A DNA stretch of 64,000 bases from Ponticaulis profundi (GTDB lineage Bacteria; Pseudomonadota; Alphaproteobacteria; Caulobacterales; Hyphomonadaceae): assembly GCF_042659465.1 (NCBI RefSeq), contig NZ_JBHSSW010000002.1, positions 1 through 64,000 on the forward strand, written 5' to 3'. Positions 44,285-56,590 of the stretch are shown piece after piece. The translations under genes were made by a program, and so were the position numbers. Numbering within the stretch: position 1 is the stretch's first letter; the number at the start of each line of letters is the position of its first letter. A model generated the notes under the pieces. That model searched no databases, was not told where the DNA came from, and was given only the letters and a program-made list of their open reading frames with translations.

Positions 44285-44623
44285 ATGAGCTATATTAACG
44301 ACATTAAAGACATGCGCAGTGAACTGCGCGAGCTTAACAAAGCCATCCCTGAAGCGACTTCCGGGTTTGGAGCACTTTCCAAAGCCGTCAAGGACAATGG
44401 CGTTCTCAGCACCAGGGAAAAGGAATTCATCGCACTGGGTATGGCGCTGGTCCAACGCTGCGAACCCTGCATCAACTTTCACGTCGAAGCCCTGATGAAA
44501 GCAGGCGGCACGCGAGAGGAGCTGGGTGATGTTCTGGCTATGGCCGTTCAGATGAGTGGCGGGCCTGGCCTGATGTATGCCGGGCATGCTCTGGCATGTT
44601 GGGATGAGCTCGCGAAAGCCTGA
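44285..44623 (+). CDS. Carboxymuconolactone decarboxylase/AhpD-like protein
   Basis: The protein has 112 residues. The redox pair C59-x-x-C62 is followed by H66 (CEPCINFHVEAL), the AhpD-type disulfide reductase site. Length fits the single-domain CMD family. It is preceded by a long inverted repeat and followed by a strong terminator, so it is a single-gene unit, probably redox-regulated. Confidence 0.9.
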   Translation: MSYINDIKDMRSELRELNKAIPEATSGFGALSKAVKDNGVLSTREKEFIALGMALVQRCEPCINFHVEALMKAGGTREELGDVLAMAVQMSGGPGLMYAGHALACWDELAKA

Positions 44624-44639
44624 GCGATACCGCAATAAA

Positions 44640-44664
44640 AAAGGCAGCCCTGGGGGCTGCCTTT
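44640..44664. terminator. Bidirectional terminator
   Basis: AAAGGCAGCCC and GGGCTGCCTTT enclose a TGG loop, with A and T runs on the two sides. It serves the AhpD-like gene and, on the other strand, the mutase operon. Confidence 0.93.
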
Positions 44665-44687
44665 ATCTTGTTTCCAGTCAGTCCGGA

Positions 44688-46856
<2,169 letters not shown>

Positions 46857-46877
46857 CTGTCGTTCTCCTCTCAAAAC

Positions 46878-48905
46878 TTACGCGCTGACCAGGCCGAGTT
46901 CGGCATGGGCAATTTCAAGTTTCTGCACCAGATCGACGCCGACGAAAACGAAGTCGTCAATACCGGCATCACGATAGCCCGCTTCAGCTTCGCCCGGCTT
47001 GCCTGCCAGATAGATGCGCGCATCTTCCTTAGCGTCGCGAAGCGCTTTGGCGATATCGGCAGCCTGCTCCTCGTATTGGTCATCAGAGCCGCAAAGACAG
47101 CACAGGACAGCGCCGCTCTGCTTGAAATCAGCAACCAGAGCTTCGGTGCTCTCATAAGGTACATCGCCGATCTTAGCGGCAATGCCACCGGCTGCGAAGA
47201 AGTTGGCGGCAAAGCTTGCGCGCGCATTGTGTTTGGCGATCGGACCGATGCAAGCGAGGAATACTTCAGGCTGCTTGCCTGTTTTGTCTTTCATCGCATC
47301 GGCATGGTCGCGCAATTGCTCGAATGGTTCAGCCCAGCGGACCGGGAAGAGCGGATCGGCATGCGCGTGCGGCTCAGCGTCTTCTGGAAGCAGGCGGAAG
47401 AGTGTGCTGCCAGCTTTCGCAGCTTTGACGAGGTCACCAAACGCGCGAGAGGCAGGTGTGTCGCCTTCAGAGGCAGGCGCCGTCGGTGCCAGACCAGAAA
47501 CGTCTACGACGTCAGGCTTTTCCTCATCGATCAGGGCAAATTCGGAAACACCCGTGATTGGCTGTTTGCGTTTTGCAATATCCTTGCGGGCCTGATTGCG
47601 TGTCTCGGAGACGCGGGACTGGAAGCCGCCTGATTGCAGACTTGCGCCAATGCCGCCTTCGTTCTCGATGGTCTGGAAGAGTTCCCAGGCCTTCTGAGCC
47701 AGATCATCGCCGATTTTGCCAACCGACCAGGTGCCGGCAGATGGATCAACCACTTTGCCGAGCGAGCTTTCTTCCTGCGCCATGATCTGCGTGTTGCGGG
47801 CCGTACGGCGTGCGAGTTTGCCTGCCAGTCCAATGGCGTCTGTGAAGGGGCGCACGGTGACGACATCTGCGCCGCCAACACCGGCTGCAAAGCAGGCGGC
47901 TGTGTTGCGAAGCAGGTTCACCCATGGATCGCGCTTGGTCAGCATGCGGCGGGAGGTGACCGCCTGGAGCTTCATCGGCAGACCGCCTTCGGCGCCAAAG
48001 CTTGTTGTCACCTGTGCCCAGAGGCGGCGCATGGCGCGAAGCTTCGCGATTTCGAAGGTGTAGTCCGGGCCGACGGCCAGCGTGAACAGAAGTGCCTTGT
48101 TTGCCTCTTCGAGTGAAAGACCAGCATCCAGAAGCGCGCGCAGATAAGCGACGCCAGAAGCGAGCGCCATTGCAAGTTCCTGCGCTTCGCTGCCACCTGC
48201 GCAGTGTGCCGGGCGGCCATCCACACGGATAAAGGTCGAGCTGGTGAATTTCGGTGCGGCTTCTTTGACGAAGGCGACGGTCTCCGCCATGGCGTCGTCG
48301 AGTGTCATCGCCAACGAACCGGAACGCGCAAGCTCTGCAATCGGTGCGACATTGAAATCGATCTTCTGCTTGGCCGGGTCCTTGCCGGTTTTCTCACACC
48401 AGGCTGCGAGCAGTGCTGCGCCCTCAATGCCAAAACCTTCAAGCGCGGAATTGGTCAGCGCGACGCCTGCGAGATCTGTCATGACGCCGTCGAGCAGTTT
48501 GGTCAGGTCATCGACGGTCTGAACCGCGATGCCGTTTTGGCCGCTTGCGTCCAGACGAAGCTCAATGGAACTGACGCCGCGCTCGAGATCCAGCATCAGA
48601 TCGGCATGGGCTGCGTCGATTTGAGGATGCGCAACAACCTGGCGGATATCCCACGGCAGGTAGGCGTCATTTTCTTCATTCGCGCCGCGGATGAAGGGGG
48701 CTGTACCCGGTACGCCAGCAGGATCCGTTGCCGACGGATAATCTGTCTCGCGGTATAAGGGTTGAATGGTAATCCCGTCACGGGTTTTGCGAGCCAGAGT
48801 TTCTGGCCCTTTCCCTTTGAGCGCTTTCTCTACGAGCGCACGCCAATCTTCTTCGCTGGCGTTAGGAAACGCTGCGCTGAAGGGGAAAAGGGAATCGTCT
48901 GCCAT
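46878..48905 (-). CDS. Methylmalonyl-CoA mutase small subunit
   Basis: The protein has 675 residues from the ATG at 48903-48905 behind GAGAGG. It aligns with the mutase barrel (RDGITIQPLY, PFIRGANEEND) but lacks the DxHxxG cobalt-binding motif in its C-terminal domain, as expected for the structural subunit. It is the first gene of the two-gene operon and is divergent from the Fur-boxed small protein. Confidence 0.92.
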   Translation of the reverse strand: MADDSLFPFSAAFPNASEEDWRALVEKALKGKGPETLARKTRDGITIQPLYRETDYPSATDPAGVPGTAPFIRGANEENDAYLPWDIRQVVAHPQIDAAHADLMLDLERGVSSIELRLDASGQNGIAVQTVDDLTKLLDGVMTDLAGVALTNSALEGFGIEGAALLAAWCEKTGKDPAKQKIDFNVAPIAELARSGSLAMTLDDAMAETVAFVKEAAPKFTSSTFIRVDGRPAHCAGGSEAQELAMALASGVAYLRALLDAGLSLEEANKALLFTLAVGPDYTFEIAKLRAMRRLWAQVTTSFGAEGGLPMKLQAVTSRRMLTKRDPWVNLLRNTAACFAAGVGGADVVTVRPFTDAIGLAGKLARRTARNTQIMAQEESSLGKVVDPSAGTWSVGKIGDDLAQKAWELFQTIENEGGIGASLQSGGFQSRVSETRNQARKDIAKRKQPITGVSEFALIDEEKPDVVDVSGLAPTAPASEGDTPASRAFGDLVKAAKAGSTLFRLLPEDAEPHAHADPLFPVRWAEPFEQLRDHADAMKDKTGKQPEVFLACIGPIAKHNARASFAANFFAAGGIAAKIGDVPYESTEALVADFKQSGAVLCCLCGSDDQYEEQAADIAKALRDAKEDARIYLAGKPGEAEAGYRDAGIDDFVFVGVDLVQKLEIAHAELGLVSA

Positions 48906-49119
48906 GGATAAGCCTCTCACCTTGTTTGCGGGCAGAAAGAGAGCGGATTTACCCACGCGTCAAGTCTTGCCGCAGCGCAACCCGCTGAGAATGACGGTTT
49001 TGCCAGCCGACAACGGATGCTGAGACGGCGTGAAGTTTGTCGGCATTTCGCGCTGCGCGGCATTTTTACGCATTATCCAATTATACAAACCCACACGCAC
49101 CTCAGGGGCTTGACTGCAA

Positions 49120-49136
49120 TTGAGAACTATTCTCAA
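49120..49136 (+). promoter_or_regulatory. Fur-like box upstream of a small protein gene
   Basis: TTGAGAACTATTCTCAA has perfect seven-base arms around CTA, close to the proteobacterial Fur pattern with TGA centre. It ends 36 bases before the 62-residue protein start. A TTGACT (49110-49115) at its left edge may be the -35 element, so Fur binding would block the promoter. Confidence 0.6.
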
Positions 49137-49172
49137 CTTTGCTTTGGGGCAGTGACAGAGAAAGGAACGGTC

Positions 49173-49361
49173 ATGGAATGCGATTGGAATGCCCGTGGTG
49201 ATCTGGCGGAAACAGAACGCCTTAAAGACTGGTTGGAAAGTCAGGCTTGCGTCATGTCATTCTGGATGGATCGTCTGGTCGAGACAGCAGACGATGTCAT
49301 GCTGGAAAGACTAAGTGCGCATCGCGACGAGCTGGACCGCCTGATCGGAACATTAGGCTAA
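49173..49361 (+). CDS. Small acidic helical protein, probably Fur-regulated
   Basis: The protein has 62 residues. The ATG at 49173 is preceded by GAAAGGA. It is acidic and helical, with one Cys near the N-terminus (MECDWN), another in SQACVMSF, and four Trp or Phe residues. It resembles no family I know. A Fur-like box 36 bases upstream suggests induction under low iron. It ends 77 bases before an unrelated S9 peptidase gene. Confidence 0.65.
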   Translation: MECDWNARGDLAETERLKDWLESQACVMSFWMDRLVETADDVMLERLSAHRDELDRLIGTLG

Positions 49362-49438
49362 CAGCGAAATAAGCTTCTCATATTGCGCTTCCCTAAGACG
49401 CCACTTAGACACGTTAAAGTGGAAGTAGGGGCGTTATT

Positions 49439-51340
49439 ATGAAAAAGCTATTTTATTTGAGTGCTTCAGTTTTTTTGCTGAGTCAGGCTGCTGTGGCCGA
49501 TACCACGCAAATTGTAGAGACCTTTGGTCAGCCGAGTGGGCTGGCATCACCAGAAGTTTCATTCGATGGCAAGTATCTTGCGGCTGAGTGTTCTCCGATG
49601 CAGGAACCGGCGATCTGTATCTATAGTCTGACAACGAATGAGAATCCGAAACTGTTTCAGGTGCCGGATCAGGCGCGTCTGACAGGATTCGGATGGTATG
49701 GGCCGGGGCACCTGCTCATTTCACTGAATATCTTTGACACGATCGGCACGAGCAGTGGCCTAAAGGAATACCGGTTCGACCGAACGCTGTCGTATGACGT
49801 GAACACCGGGCAAAGCAATTTCGTCATGAAGCGCGAAGCGCGCTATAATACCGGCGCGCCTGGCGTCGTGGCGATCTTGCCGGATCAGCCTGATAAAGTT
49901 CTGACGATCTGGTACGCGAACAATCTCTATGAAGTTGATCTGAAGACAGGTGAGGGGCGTCGAAAAGATGATATCCGCTCAGACGCCATCGGCGCCTTCT
50001 TTACCGTCGATGGCGATATGGTCGCGACCACCTATTGGGATCGAGATAGTGGGCTATTTCGTCTGCGTGATGCGGACTACGACATTCTTGTTGAAACACT
50101 CAACAAGGACGACCTGCCGTATCACGTCTGGGGCTTCAACGCAGATAAGAGCGCGCTTCTGGCGTATACCGACACCGATGCGGACTATGGTCTGAAAGAG
50201 ATCTCGCTGACAGATGGCAGCGTTCGTGATGTCACGCTGAATGATGAACCGGTCGGGGATGCAGGCGCCGTCGTCGACTATTTCACAAACGTCTTGATCG
50301 GTATGGACTACACGGACGATCTTTATGAGCAGACTTTCGTGGATGAGCGTTTCAAGGCGGCTCATGACGAACTGAAGACGGTGTTTCCGGATCAGACGGT
50401 CGTCATCACGTCCTGGACCCAGAACTATGATCTGATGACCTTGGCCGTGAGGTCTGCCGGCAAACCGACAGATTATTATCTGTATGACACGAAAGTGCCG
50501 TCGGTTTCGCCAATCGGAAATCAGATGCCGCATCTTCAGAACACGGTTCTAGGGAGCGTCGAGGCTGTGAGCTATCAGGCAGAAGATGGCCTCACCATTC
50601 CAGCCTATCTGACGCTGCCACCGGGCAAAACGCAAGCAGATGGTCCTTTCCCGCTTATCCTGTTGCCGCATGGCGGACCTGAAGCCCGTGACACAGCGGG
50701 TTTTGACTGGTGGTCTCAGGCGTATGCCGCAGCAGGGTATGCTGTTTTGCAGCCTAATTTCCGCGGTTCAACTGGTTACGGACAGGAATTTCGAAATCGT
50801 GGATATGGCGAGTTCGGTGGCAAGATGATCACGGATACACTGGACGGTGGCCGCTGGGCACAGAGTGAAGGCATCGCCACCACGGATGGGTTCTGTGTCA
50901 TCGGTGGGAGCTATGGTGGATATGCCGCGCTACAAAGTGCTGTGCTTGCGAGCGATGAGATGAATTGCGCCATTTCCGTCAACGGCGTCAGCAATCCGAT
51001 TACTCTGATCGGGGATTATTCCTCACAGGGAACGGGGTTTGCTTACTGGAAAGACTATATGGGTGTCACGCGCTTTTCTGATGACGCCGCTCTCGCAGAA
51101 ATCACCCCGGAAAAGCAGATCGACAAGCTTCGCACGCCAATCCTGCTAATCCATGGCAGGCAAGACACCACTGTCAAATACGGACAGTCGCAATATCTCG
51201 CTCGATTACTCGAGCACCGGGATGATGTGAAATTCGTGACGATGGAAAGCGAGGACCATTATCTTGCATCGACGTCTGCACGGCAGACTGTGCTCAAAGA
51301 GAGCCTTGAGTTTCTGGCGAAATATCACCCCGTCAATTGA
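49439..51340 (+). CDS. Secreted S9-family prolyl oligopeptidase
   Basis: The protein has 633 residues with a signal peptide cleaved after SQAAVA near residue 20. A beta-propeller (about 30-370) precedes the alpha/beta-hydrolase domain with triad S491 (GGSYGGYA), D576 (GRQDTTV) and H607 (SEDHYL). It is a dipeptidyl- or acylaminoacyl-peptidase type acting outside the cytoplasm. It ends at a strong terminator. Confidence 0.93.
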   Translation: MKKLFYLSASVFLLSQAAVADTTQIVETFGQPSGLASPEVSFDGKYLAAECSPMQEPAICIYSLTTNENPKLFQVPDQARLTGFGWYGPGHLLISLNIFDTIGTSSGLKEYRFDRTLSYDVNTGQSNFVMKREARYNTGAPGVVAILPDQPDKVLTIWYANNLYEVDLKTGEGRRKDDIRSDAIGAFFTVDGDMVATTYWDRDSGLFRLRDADYDILVETLNKDDLPYHVWGFNADKSALLAYTDTDADYGLKEISLTDGSVRDVTLNDEPVGDAGAVVDYFTNVLIGMDYTDDLYEQTFVDERFKAAHDELKTVFPDQTVVITSWTQNYDLMTLAVRSAGKPTDYYLYDTKVPSVSPIGNQMPHLQNTVLGSVEAVSYQAEDGLTIPAYLTLPPGKTQADGPFPLILLPHGGPEARDTAGFDWWSQAYAAAGYAVLQPNFRGSTGYGQEFRNRGYGEFGGKMITDTLDGGRWAQSEGIATTDGFCVIGGSYGGYAALQSAVLASDEMNCAISVNGVSNPITLIGDYSSQGTGFAYWKDYMGVTRFSDDAALAEITPEKQIDKLRTPILLIHGRQDTTVKYGQSQYLARLLEHRDDVKFVTMESEDHYLASTSARQTVLKESLEFLAKYHPVN

Positions 51341-51357
51341 TCAGATCTGACATAGAA

Positions 51358-51387
51358 AAAGCCCCGCAAAAAAAATTGCGGGGCTTT
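51358..51387. terminator. Bidirectional terminator
   Basis: AAAGCCCCGCAA and TTGCGGGGCTTT form a 12-base stem with an A-rich loop, between convergent S9 peptidase and M23 protease genes. Confidence 0.95.
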
Positions 51388-51413
51388 GGAACTTAATGAC
51401 GCGTTAACAGTTG

Positions 51414-52889
51414 TTACTTTGTCAGAGAGATGTCGGCCTTGGCGAGTTCGATCTCTGAGTCGAGAGAAACGTAAGAAGCATATGGCGCAGTTTCTTGCTC
51501 TTCTTTCACGGCGTCGATCTCTGCACGCACACGGTTGAAGTCTTCCAGGGCTTTACCTTCAAGCGTACGGCCTGTTGGCAGCTTCAGGCCCATCGGATTG
51601 ACGCGTTTGCCGTCTTTCGCGACTTCGTAATGAAGGTGAGGGCCGGTGGAGCGACCAGTGGTGCCGACATAACCAATAACCTGGCCCTGCTTGACGCGGA
51701 CGCCAGATTTGATGCCCGGTCCATAGCGAAGCATGTGGGCGTAAGCGGTCTCATACCCATTCGGGTGCTGAATTTTCACGTAATTGCCATAACCACCAAA
51801 CCAGGACGCGCGTTCGATAACGCCGTTGCCTGCAGCATAAATCGGCGTGCCGGATGGCGCGGCGAAGTCTGTGCCGGTGTGGAGCTTGTTGTAACCCAGA
51901 ATTGGGTGGCGGCGATAACCGAAGTTTGATGAAAGGCGCGCACCGTTAATCGGCGTTTTCATCAGAAACTTGCGAGCGCTTTTGCCGTCCTGGTCGAAAT
52001 AATCCGTTACACCGTCATCTTCTGGTGTGAAGCGATAAAAGCGGCGGTCGGCTGCGTGGCCGTCCAGAGACGCGTAAAGCACATCACCTGTGCGGACATA
52101 CTGGCCACGTTCGTCTGTATAGACTTCAAAGACCATTTCGAATTCATCGCCCTGGCGCATTTCACGCTGGAAGTCGACGTCATACGCGAAAATCTGAGCA
52201 AAATCATAGACGTGTGCGTCTTTTGCGCCAGCATCCAGAGCGGCTTGATAAAAGCTTGTGTCGACAGATCCGCTGACGCGGCGGAGCTGCGGTTCAAGGC
52301 GCGTGTGAAGTTCGCGTGCTGTAAAGCCACCTTCCATGGTGCGGGAAACGACGAGAGAAGATTCGGTGGCGTTCTTCAGCGACAGGCCGATCAGGCGCAC
52401 AGCTTCAGCGTTGTCTGCACTCGGTGAAGGTTCGACATATGCAGCAAGTTCAAGACCCGGGCGAACTTTTCGCGGATCAATGAGTTCCTGATCATACAGC
52501 GCATACAAAGCGGCGTTTGCTTCACTGCGCTCAATACCCAGTCGGTCGAGGAGGGCTGTCAGCGTATCCTTGGACTGAAGGGTCTCGCGGCGAACACTCG
52601 GTTCGGCGATCGGCTGCAGGTCCTGGAAGGATGTTAAAATGATGGGAGCTTCTGTTGAGATTTGTTCGTCAACCATGCTTGCCAACGGTGCAGACGTTAA
52701 TTCTGCGGTATCTGTGGCTGCGGGACGAACGAGAAAATTTGCACTGACTAAACCGATGCATCCAACGAGTGCGGCGACTGCTCCAATGGAAACGGGATGT
52801 TTCAGATTGATGCCGCCACGGCTGGATTGTGTCTTCGGATCAAATACGCCGACCACTGAGGACCTCCATGTTCTGTGCTTTTCCAACAC
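51414..52889 (-). CDS. M23-family cell-wall metalloendopeptidase
   Basis: The protein has about 491 residues. The start is uncertain: GTG at 52889 has a poorly spaced AAGG. One membrane helix (about 30-50) precedes a LysM-like/Opa-like linker. The C-terminal LytM domain has GYNKLHTGTDFAAP (first zinc His and Asp) and HLHYEV (last zinc ligand), so it looks catalytically complete. It cleaves peptide cross-links in peptidoglycan from the periplasmic side. Confidence 0.9.
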   Translation of the reverse strand: MLEKHRTWRSSVVGVFDPKTQSSRGGINLKHPVSIGAVAALVGCIGLVSANFLVRPAATDTAELTSAPLASMVDEQISTEAPIILTSFQDLQPIAEPSVRRETLQSKDTLTALLDRLGIERSEANAALYALYDQELIDPRKVRPGLELAAYVEPSPSADNAEAVRLIGLSLKNATESSLVVSRTMEGGFTARELHTRLEPQLRRVSGSVDTSFYQAALDAGAKDAHVYDFAQIFAYDVDFQREMRQGDEFEMVFEVYTDERGQYVRTGDVLYASLDGHAADRRFYRFTPEDDGVTDYFDQDGKSARKFLMKTPINGARLSSNFGYRRHPILGYNKLHTGTDFAAPSGTPIYAAGNGVIERASWFGGYGNYVKIQHPNGYETAYAHMLRYGPGIKSGVRVKQGQVIGYVGTTGRSTGPHLHYEVAKDGKRVNPMGLKLPTGRTLEGKALEDFNRVRAEIDAVKEEQETAPYASYVSLDSEIELAKADISLTK

Positions 52890-52995
52890 ACCTTCACAAG
52901 AAAATTAACTTAAATCGTTAACAAGCACACAACAAATTCACGATCTATGCCAATATCTATAGTGACAATTTTTTTAGATTATTACGTTCTCCAGC

Positions 52996-55900
52996 ATGAC
53001 ATCGCAAAATTCCAACCAGATGAAGTCAAAAAAGCAGCGATTCTGGCTAATTGCTGGAATAATTGCCGTTTTTCTGATTTTGCCGACCGGAATTTGGCTG
53101 GGGCGTCTGGAGGTCGGAGAATTTGTCGCACGGCAGTACTGCCGGTCTCATGATGTGCGGTGCGATCTCGAGTTGAAAGCGCTCGATTTTGATCGCCTTG
53201 AGGCGGGCGGGATCAATATTCAAAACGCCAGTGAAACCCCGCTCTCCATCGATTCGATCGACATTTCTCTTCGCTGGCCGCAGCTGTTTTCACCTGTTGT
53301 CACATCCGTGGAAGCAAACGCGCCATCGGTCGAGATTGATGCACGCGATGGCAAGGTCACGATTGGCGCGCTGAAGCCGTTTCTTTCTGAAGGCGGCAAT
53401 GGGTCGTCTGGCATGCCGGATGTTCCACCTTTTCTGATCCGCGACGGTAAGGTCTCGATCCTGACGGATGCTGGACGCGTTAAGGGAGTCGTCAACAGCT
53501 CCGGTTCGCTACAGAGAGAATTGCAGACGCAATTCCGCCTGCAACCCGCCAACCTGAAACTGGGTGAGCAGATACTGCAGCTGAGGTCTGCGGAGGCAGA
53601 TCTCGTCATTGCGCAGGACCGCGTGCACGGTAGCTGGAATGTCTCGCTCGGCGAGGTGAGGCTCAAGCGTGTCTCTGGTCAGGAGCTGGTACTGTCCGGC
53701 ACCATTGAGACGCCTGCAGATCATACCTATCGCGCGGAATGGACAGCTGCTGCAGGCCATATCTCTCTGGACGAGGGTGATGTCTCGGATCTGCAGTGGA
53801 ACGGCATTGCCGAGATCCTGCTGGAAGACTTGTCTGCGCCGGAAACGGCACTCATTCGTTCCGTGCTTTCGGACATCACGGTCGCAGCGGGACGGTATCT
53901 CGAGCATTCAGCGGGCACGAGCAAGGCAACGCTCGATCTTAGCGCGCTTGAGGCAGAGGGCGTTCAGGGAAATTTTTCCATTGAAGCAGAAGATGCCAGT
54001 ATTGATCGCTTACTATTTGCGGAAAGCTTCGTGCTGACGGGTGATCTTGCTCTTGCGTCAGACCGCCTCGAGCTGCCTGCTGGTCGCCTCGATGCGACAG
54101 CGTCCGTGCGAGGGGCGACACTTGCGACGGAATTGGCACAAACCGCGACCGGAAGTCTGTCCCTGCCAGAACCAGTTGATGCGCATTCAGATGCCTTCGC
54201 AGGAAGCCTTTCAGAGCTTTTGTCGGCATTTAATGCTGGCGTGGAGGCGGCAGGGCGCTTTGATCTGGCGGAAATGCGCTTTGATGCAACCGTTTCGAGA
54301 CCAGCTGTTGTCCGTAGTCCCTCGGGGCAGCTTGCGCTTTCCGTGCAGCCAGTCAGCGAGCATTGGCTGGAGATTGATCGCGACAATTTCCTGTTGGCAG
54401 GGCGAATGCGCTATTCGGATGGTGCGCGCGGCCTTGAGGCGAAAGCCTCAGAACTCAACGTCCAGCAAAACTTCAAAACGGGTCAGCTTCAGGTCTCAGG
54501 CGCAGGCGTGGTGATCGATCCGTGGCAAGTGGAAGGCCGTACACTGAGCCTTGCCTTATCGGAGCTTGCCTATCGACAGACGAATGCAGACTCTAGCGTC
54601 ATGGCCGTCGGGAAGATCGGTTATTCCGGTCCTGCATTCGGTCTCGAACTGGATGATGTGACAATCGATGCGGCGCTTCAGGGACTGGCGACAGACAATG
54701 TCTGGAATATCCGGTTTGCCGGTAAGGATTGCTTTGACCTTGCTTTTTCAGATGTCCAGATCGCGGACACGGAGATCGGTCCTAGTGCCGGTGAATTCTG
54801 TGCGCCAGGTGGTCGCCTGTATTCGCGCGAGCAGGTTGATGGGCGCGATGTCCTCAAAGGTAGCCTCTCGACTCCAAAGCTCCGCCTGCCGGTAACGCTC
54901 GCTGGAACAGATGCACCGGTGATCCTGTCATCGACTGTCATTGACTGGACGTTGGCGGATGCCTTCAAGCTGGCGCTTTCCGCTTCGGAGGTTCAGGCAC
55001 CATTTGAGATGGCTCCGGATGAGAAGGGCAATCAGCTGTCCGGCAGATTTTCCTCCCAGAGCCTGAAAGCGGGACTCGTCACGACGGATCAGGGGATTCG
55101 CGTCACGGCAAATCTCTCCAAGAACCAGTTCGAGATGAAGGATGCTCCGGTCAAAGCGGGTATTGATGCGCTATCCTTGAGCGGGCCGATCACCGATGCG
55201 GGTGCTAATCTGAGCTGGCGGGCAGATCGAATCCGGATCGAAGATGCGATTAATCCGCCTGAGAACGCGCTGTTCGCCCCGCTCCTCACCAGCGGTCAGG
55301 GACGAATGACGGCCGAGGAAATTACATATTCTGGAGGTCTGCTTGCCGCACGCTCCACAGTGGAAATCGGTCAGATTGACGTTACACATCGCTTCGATAC
55401 GGCGAGCGGTGAAGCGAGCCTTCGCGGCGATGGGCTTCGTTTTGAGCCGGATGGTCTGCAGTTTGAGGATTTGTCAGAGCGTTTGCGTGGTCTGGCTGTC
55501 AATGCGACGGGGCAGGTCATTCCAACGGTTTCGGCGAGTTGGACGTCATCTGACGTTAAAGCTGCTGGTCAGATTGAACTTCAGTCTGTTTCCTTTTCCA
55601 CCTTCCGTCTTGGTCAGGTTATCAATTTGAGTGGTGCCCTCAACTTCAATGACTTCATTAATTTCAAGACGCCGCCGGGACAGGTGTTCACGGTGGAACG
55701 ATTGCAGATAACGCCTGCCTTCGGGCTGGAGAACGGACGAATTTCTCTGGAGCTTCTGGGAACGCAGGGCTTTCAGCTTGAATCGGCTCGCTGGCCATTC
55801 GTCGGCGGCGAACTGCGTATTGAGCCAACGCGCTGGATTTTTGATGAGCCTGTCCAGAACCTGTCTGTCAGTGCCGAAGAGTGGGAACTCAGCCGGTTGA

Positions 55901-56349
55901 TCAATCTGTTCGATATCAAGGATCTCGATGTGCAGGGGCGGGTGTCTGGCGAGTTTCCAATAGAGATTTCCGGTGCGAATGTCTTTCTCAGAAACGCTCA
56001 GCTAAGCTCGGTTGAAGATGGATTGATCCGTTATCAGGGCGCCCTTGGGGAGCAGGCTTCAACCGCGGATCAGTACGCAAAGATGGCTTTCGATGCTTTG
56101 CGGAACTTTGAATATGAAGTTCTGGCTGTAGGTGCGGATGGCAATCTGACAGATGAGATTGTCGTGGATTTGGCACTCTCTGGCCACAATCCAAATCTAT
56201 TGGAAGGTCAGGTCTTCAATTTGAATATCTCTCTGCAGTCAAAACTCGCAGAGTTGATCCAGTCCGCCGTGATGTCCGCCTCAGGGCAGGCAACAAGCGA
56301 CGCGCTGGTTGAACTCGTTAAACAAAAACAAGCTGCTGAGAAGAATTGA
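52996..56349 (+). CDS. ydbH: YdbH-like AsmA-superfamily lipid transport protein
   Basis: The protein has 1117 residues. One membrane helix (about 14-32) anchors a long periplasmic beta-rich protein made of repeated strand pairs, typical of the AsmA/TamB bridge superfamily. The downstream genes are YnbE and YdbL, as in E. coli ydbH-ynbE-ydbL. There YdbH and YnbE are reported to form an intermembrane bridge for phospholipids. The length is larger than the E. coli protein. An ATG at 53020 is an alternative start. Confidence 0.87.
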   Translation: MTSQNSNQMKSKKQRFWLIAGIIAVFLILPTGIWLGRLEVGEFVARQYCRSHDVRCDLELKALDFDRLEAGGINIQNASETPLSIDSIDISLRWPQLFSPVVTSVEANAPSVEIDARDGKVTIGALKPFLSEGGNGSSGMPDVPPFLIRDGKVSILTDAGRVKGVVNSSGSLQRELQTQFRLQPANLKLGEQILQLRSAEADLVIAQDRVHGSWNVSLGEVRLKRVSGQELVLSGTIETPADHTYRAEWTAAAGHISLDEGDVSDLQWNGIAEILLEDLSAPETALIRSVLSDITVAAGRYLEHSAGTSKATLDLSALEAEGVQGNFSIEAEDASIDRLLFAESFVLTGDLALASDRLELPAGRLDATASVRGATLATELAQTATGSLSLPEPVDAHSDAFAGSLSELLSAFNAGVEAAGRFDLAEMRFDATVSRPAVVRSPSGQLALSVQPVSEHWLEIDRDNFLLAGRMRYSDGARGLEAKASELNVQQNFKTGQLQVSGAGVVIDPWQVEGRTLSLALSELAYRQTNADSSVMAVGKIGYSGPAFGLELDDVTIDAALQGLATDNVWNIRFAGKDCFDLAFSDVQIADTEIGPSAGEFCAPGGRLYSREQVDGRDVLKGSLSTPKLRLPVTLAGTDAPVILSSTVIDWTLADAFKLALSASEVQAPFEMAPDEKGNQLSGRFSSQSLKAGLVTTDQGIRVTANLSKNQFEMKDAPVKAGIDALSLSGPITDAGANLSWRADRIRIEDAINPPENALFAPLLTSGQGRMTAEEITYSGGLLAARSTVEIGQIDVTHRFDTASGEASLRGDGLRFEPDGLQFEDLSERLRGLAVNATGQVIPTVSASWTSSDVKAAGQIELQSVSFSTFRLGQVINLSGALNFNDFINFKTPPGQVFTVERLQITPAFGLENGRISLELLGTQGFQLESARWPFVGGELRIEPTRWIFDEPVQNLSVSAEEWELSRLINLFDIKDLDVQGRVSGEFPIEISGANVFLRNAQLSSVEDGLIRYQGALGEQASTADQYAKMAFDALRNFEYEVLAVGADGNLTDEIVVDLALSGHNPNLLEGQVFNLNISLQSKLAELIQSAVMSASGQATSDALVELVKQKQAAEKN

Positions 56350-56397
56350 CCGAGGTTAAAACTGGGCACAAAGTCACTTCAATATGAGGAGAGACCC

Positions 56398-56580
56398 TTG
56401 CGACTGCTTTTTTTGATATGCCCGGTGCTGTTCGCTGCGGCATGCACACCGACGGTGCGTGTTGCGACACCGACAGAACCGATTACCATCAATCTGAACG
56501 TAAAGATTGATCAGGAAGTCCGAGTGAAACTCGACAAGGAAGTCGAGGATCTGATTACAAACAACCCGGATCTGTTCTGA
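56398..56580 (+). CDS. ynbE: YnbE-family outer-membrane lipoprotein
   Basis: The protein has 60 residues, with a TTG start at 56398 behind GAGGAGA. The lipobox ends at C16 (FAAAC), so it is a lipoprotein anchored in the outer membrane. The mature part has LNVKIDQEVRVKLDKEVEDL, the conserved YnbE segment. It partners YdbH and ends 10 bases before ydbL. Confidence 0.9.
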   Translation: MRLLFLICPVLFAAACTPTVRVATPTEPITINLNVKIDQEVRVKLDKEVEDLITNNPDLF

Positions 56581-56590
56581 TAGGAGTATT

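Noticed and set aside
52905..52921. CtrA-like TTAA-TTAA arrangement between the M23 and ydbH genes
   Set aside because: The spacings are 4 and 9 bases rather than the 7 of CtrA sites, so the match is not good enough to call.
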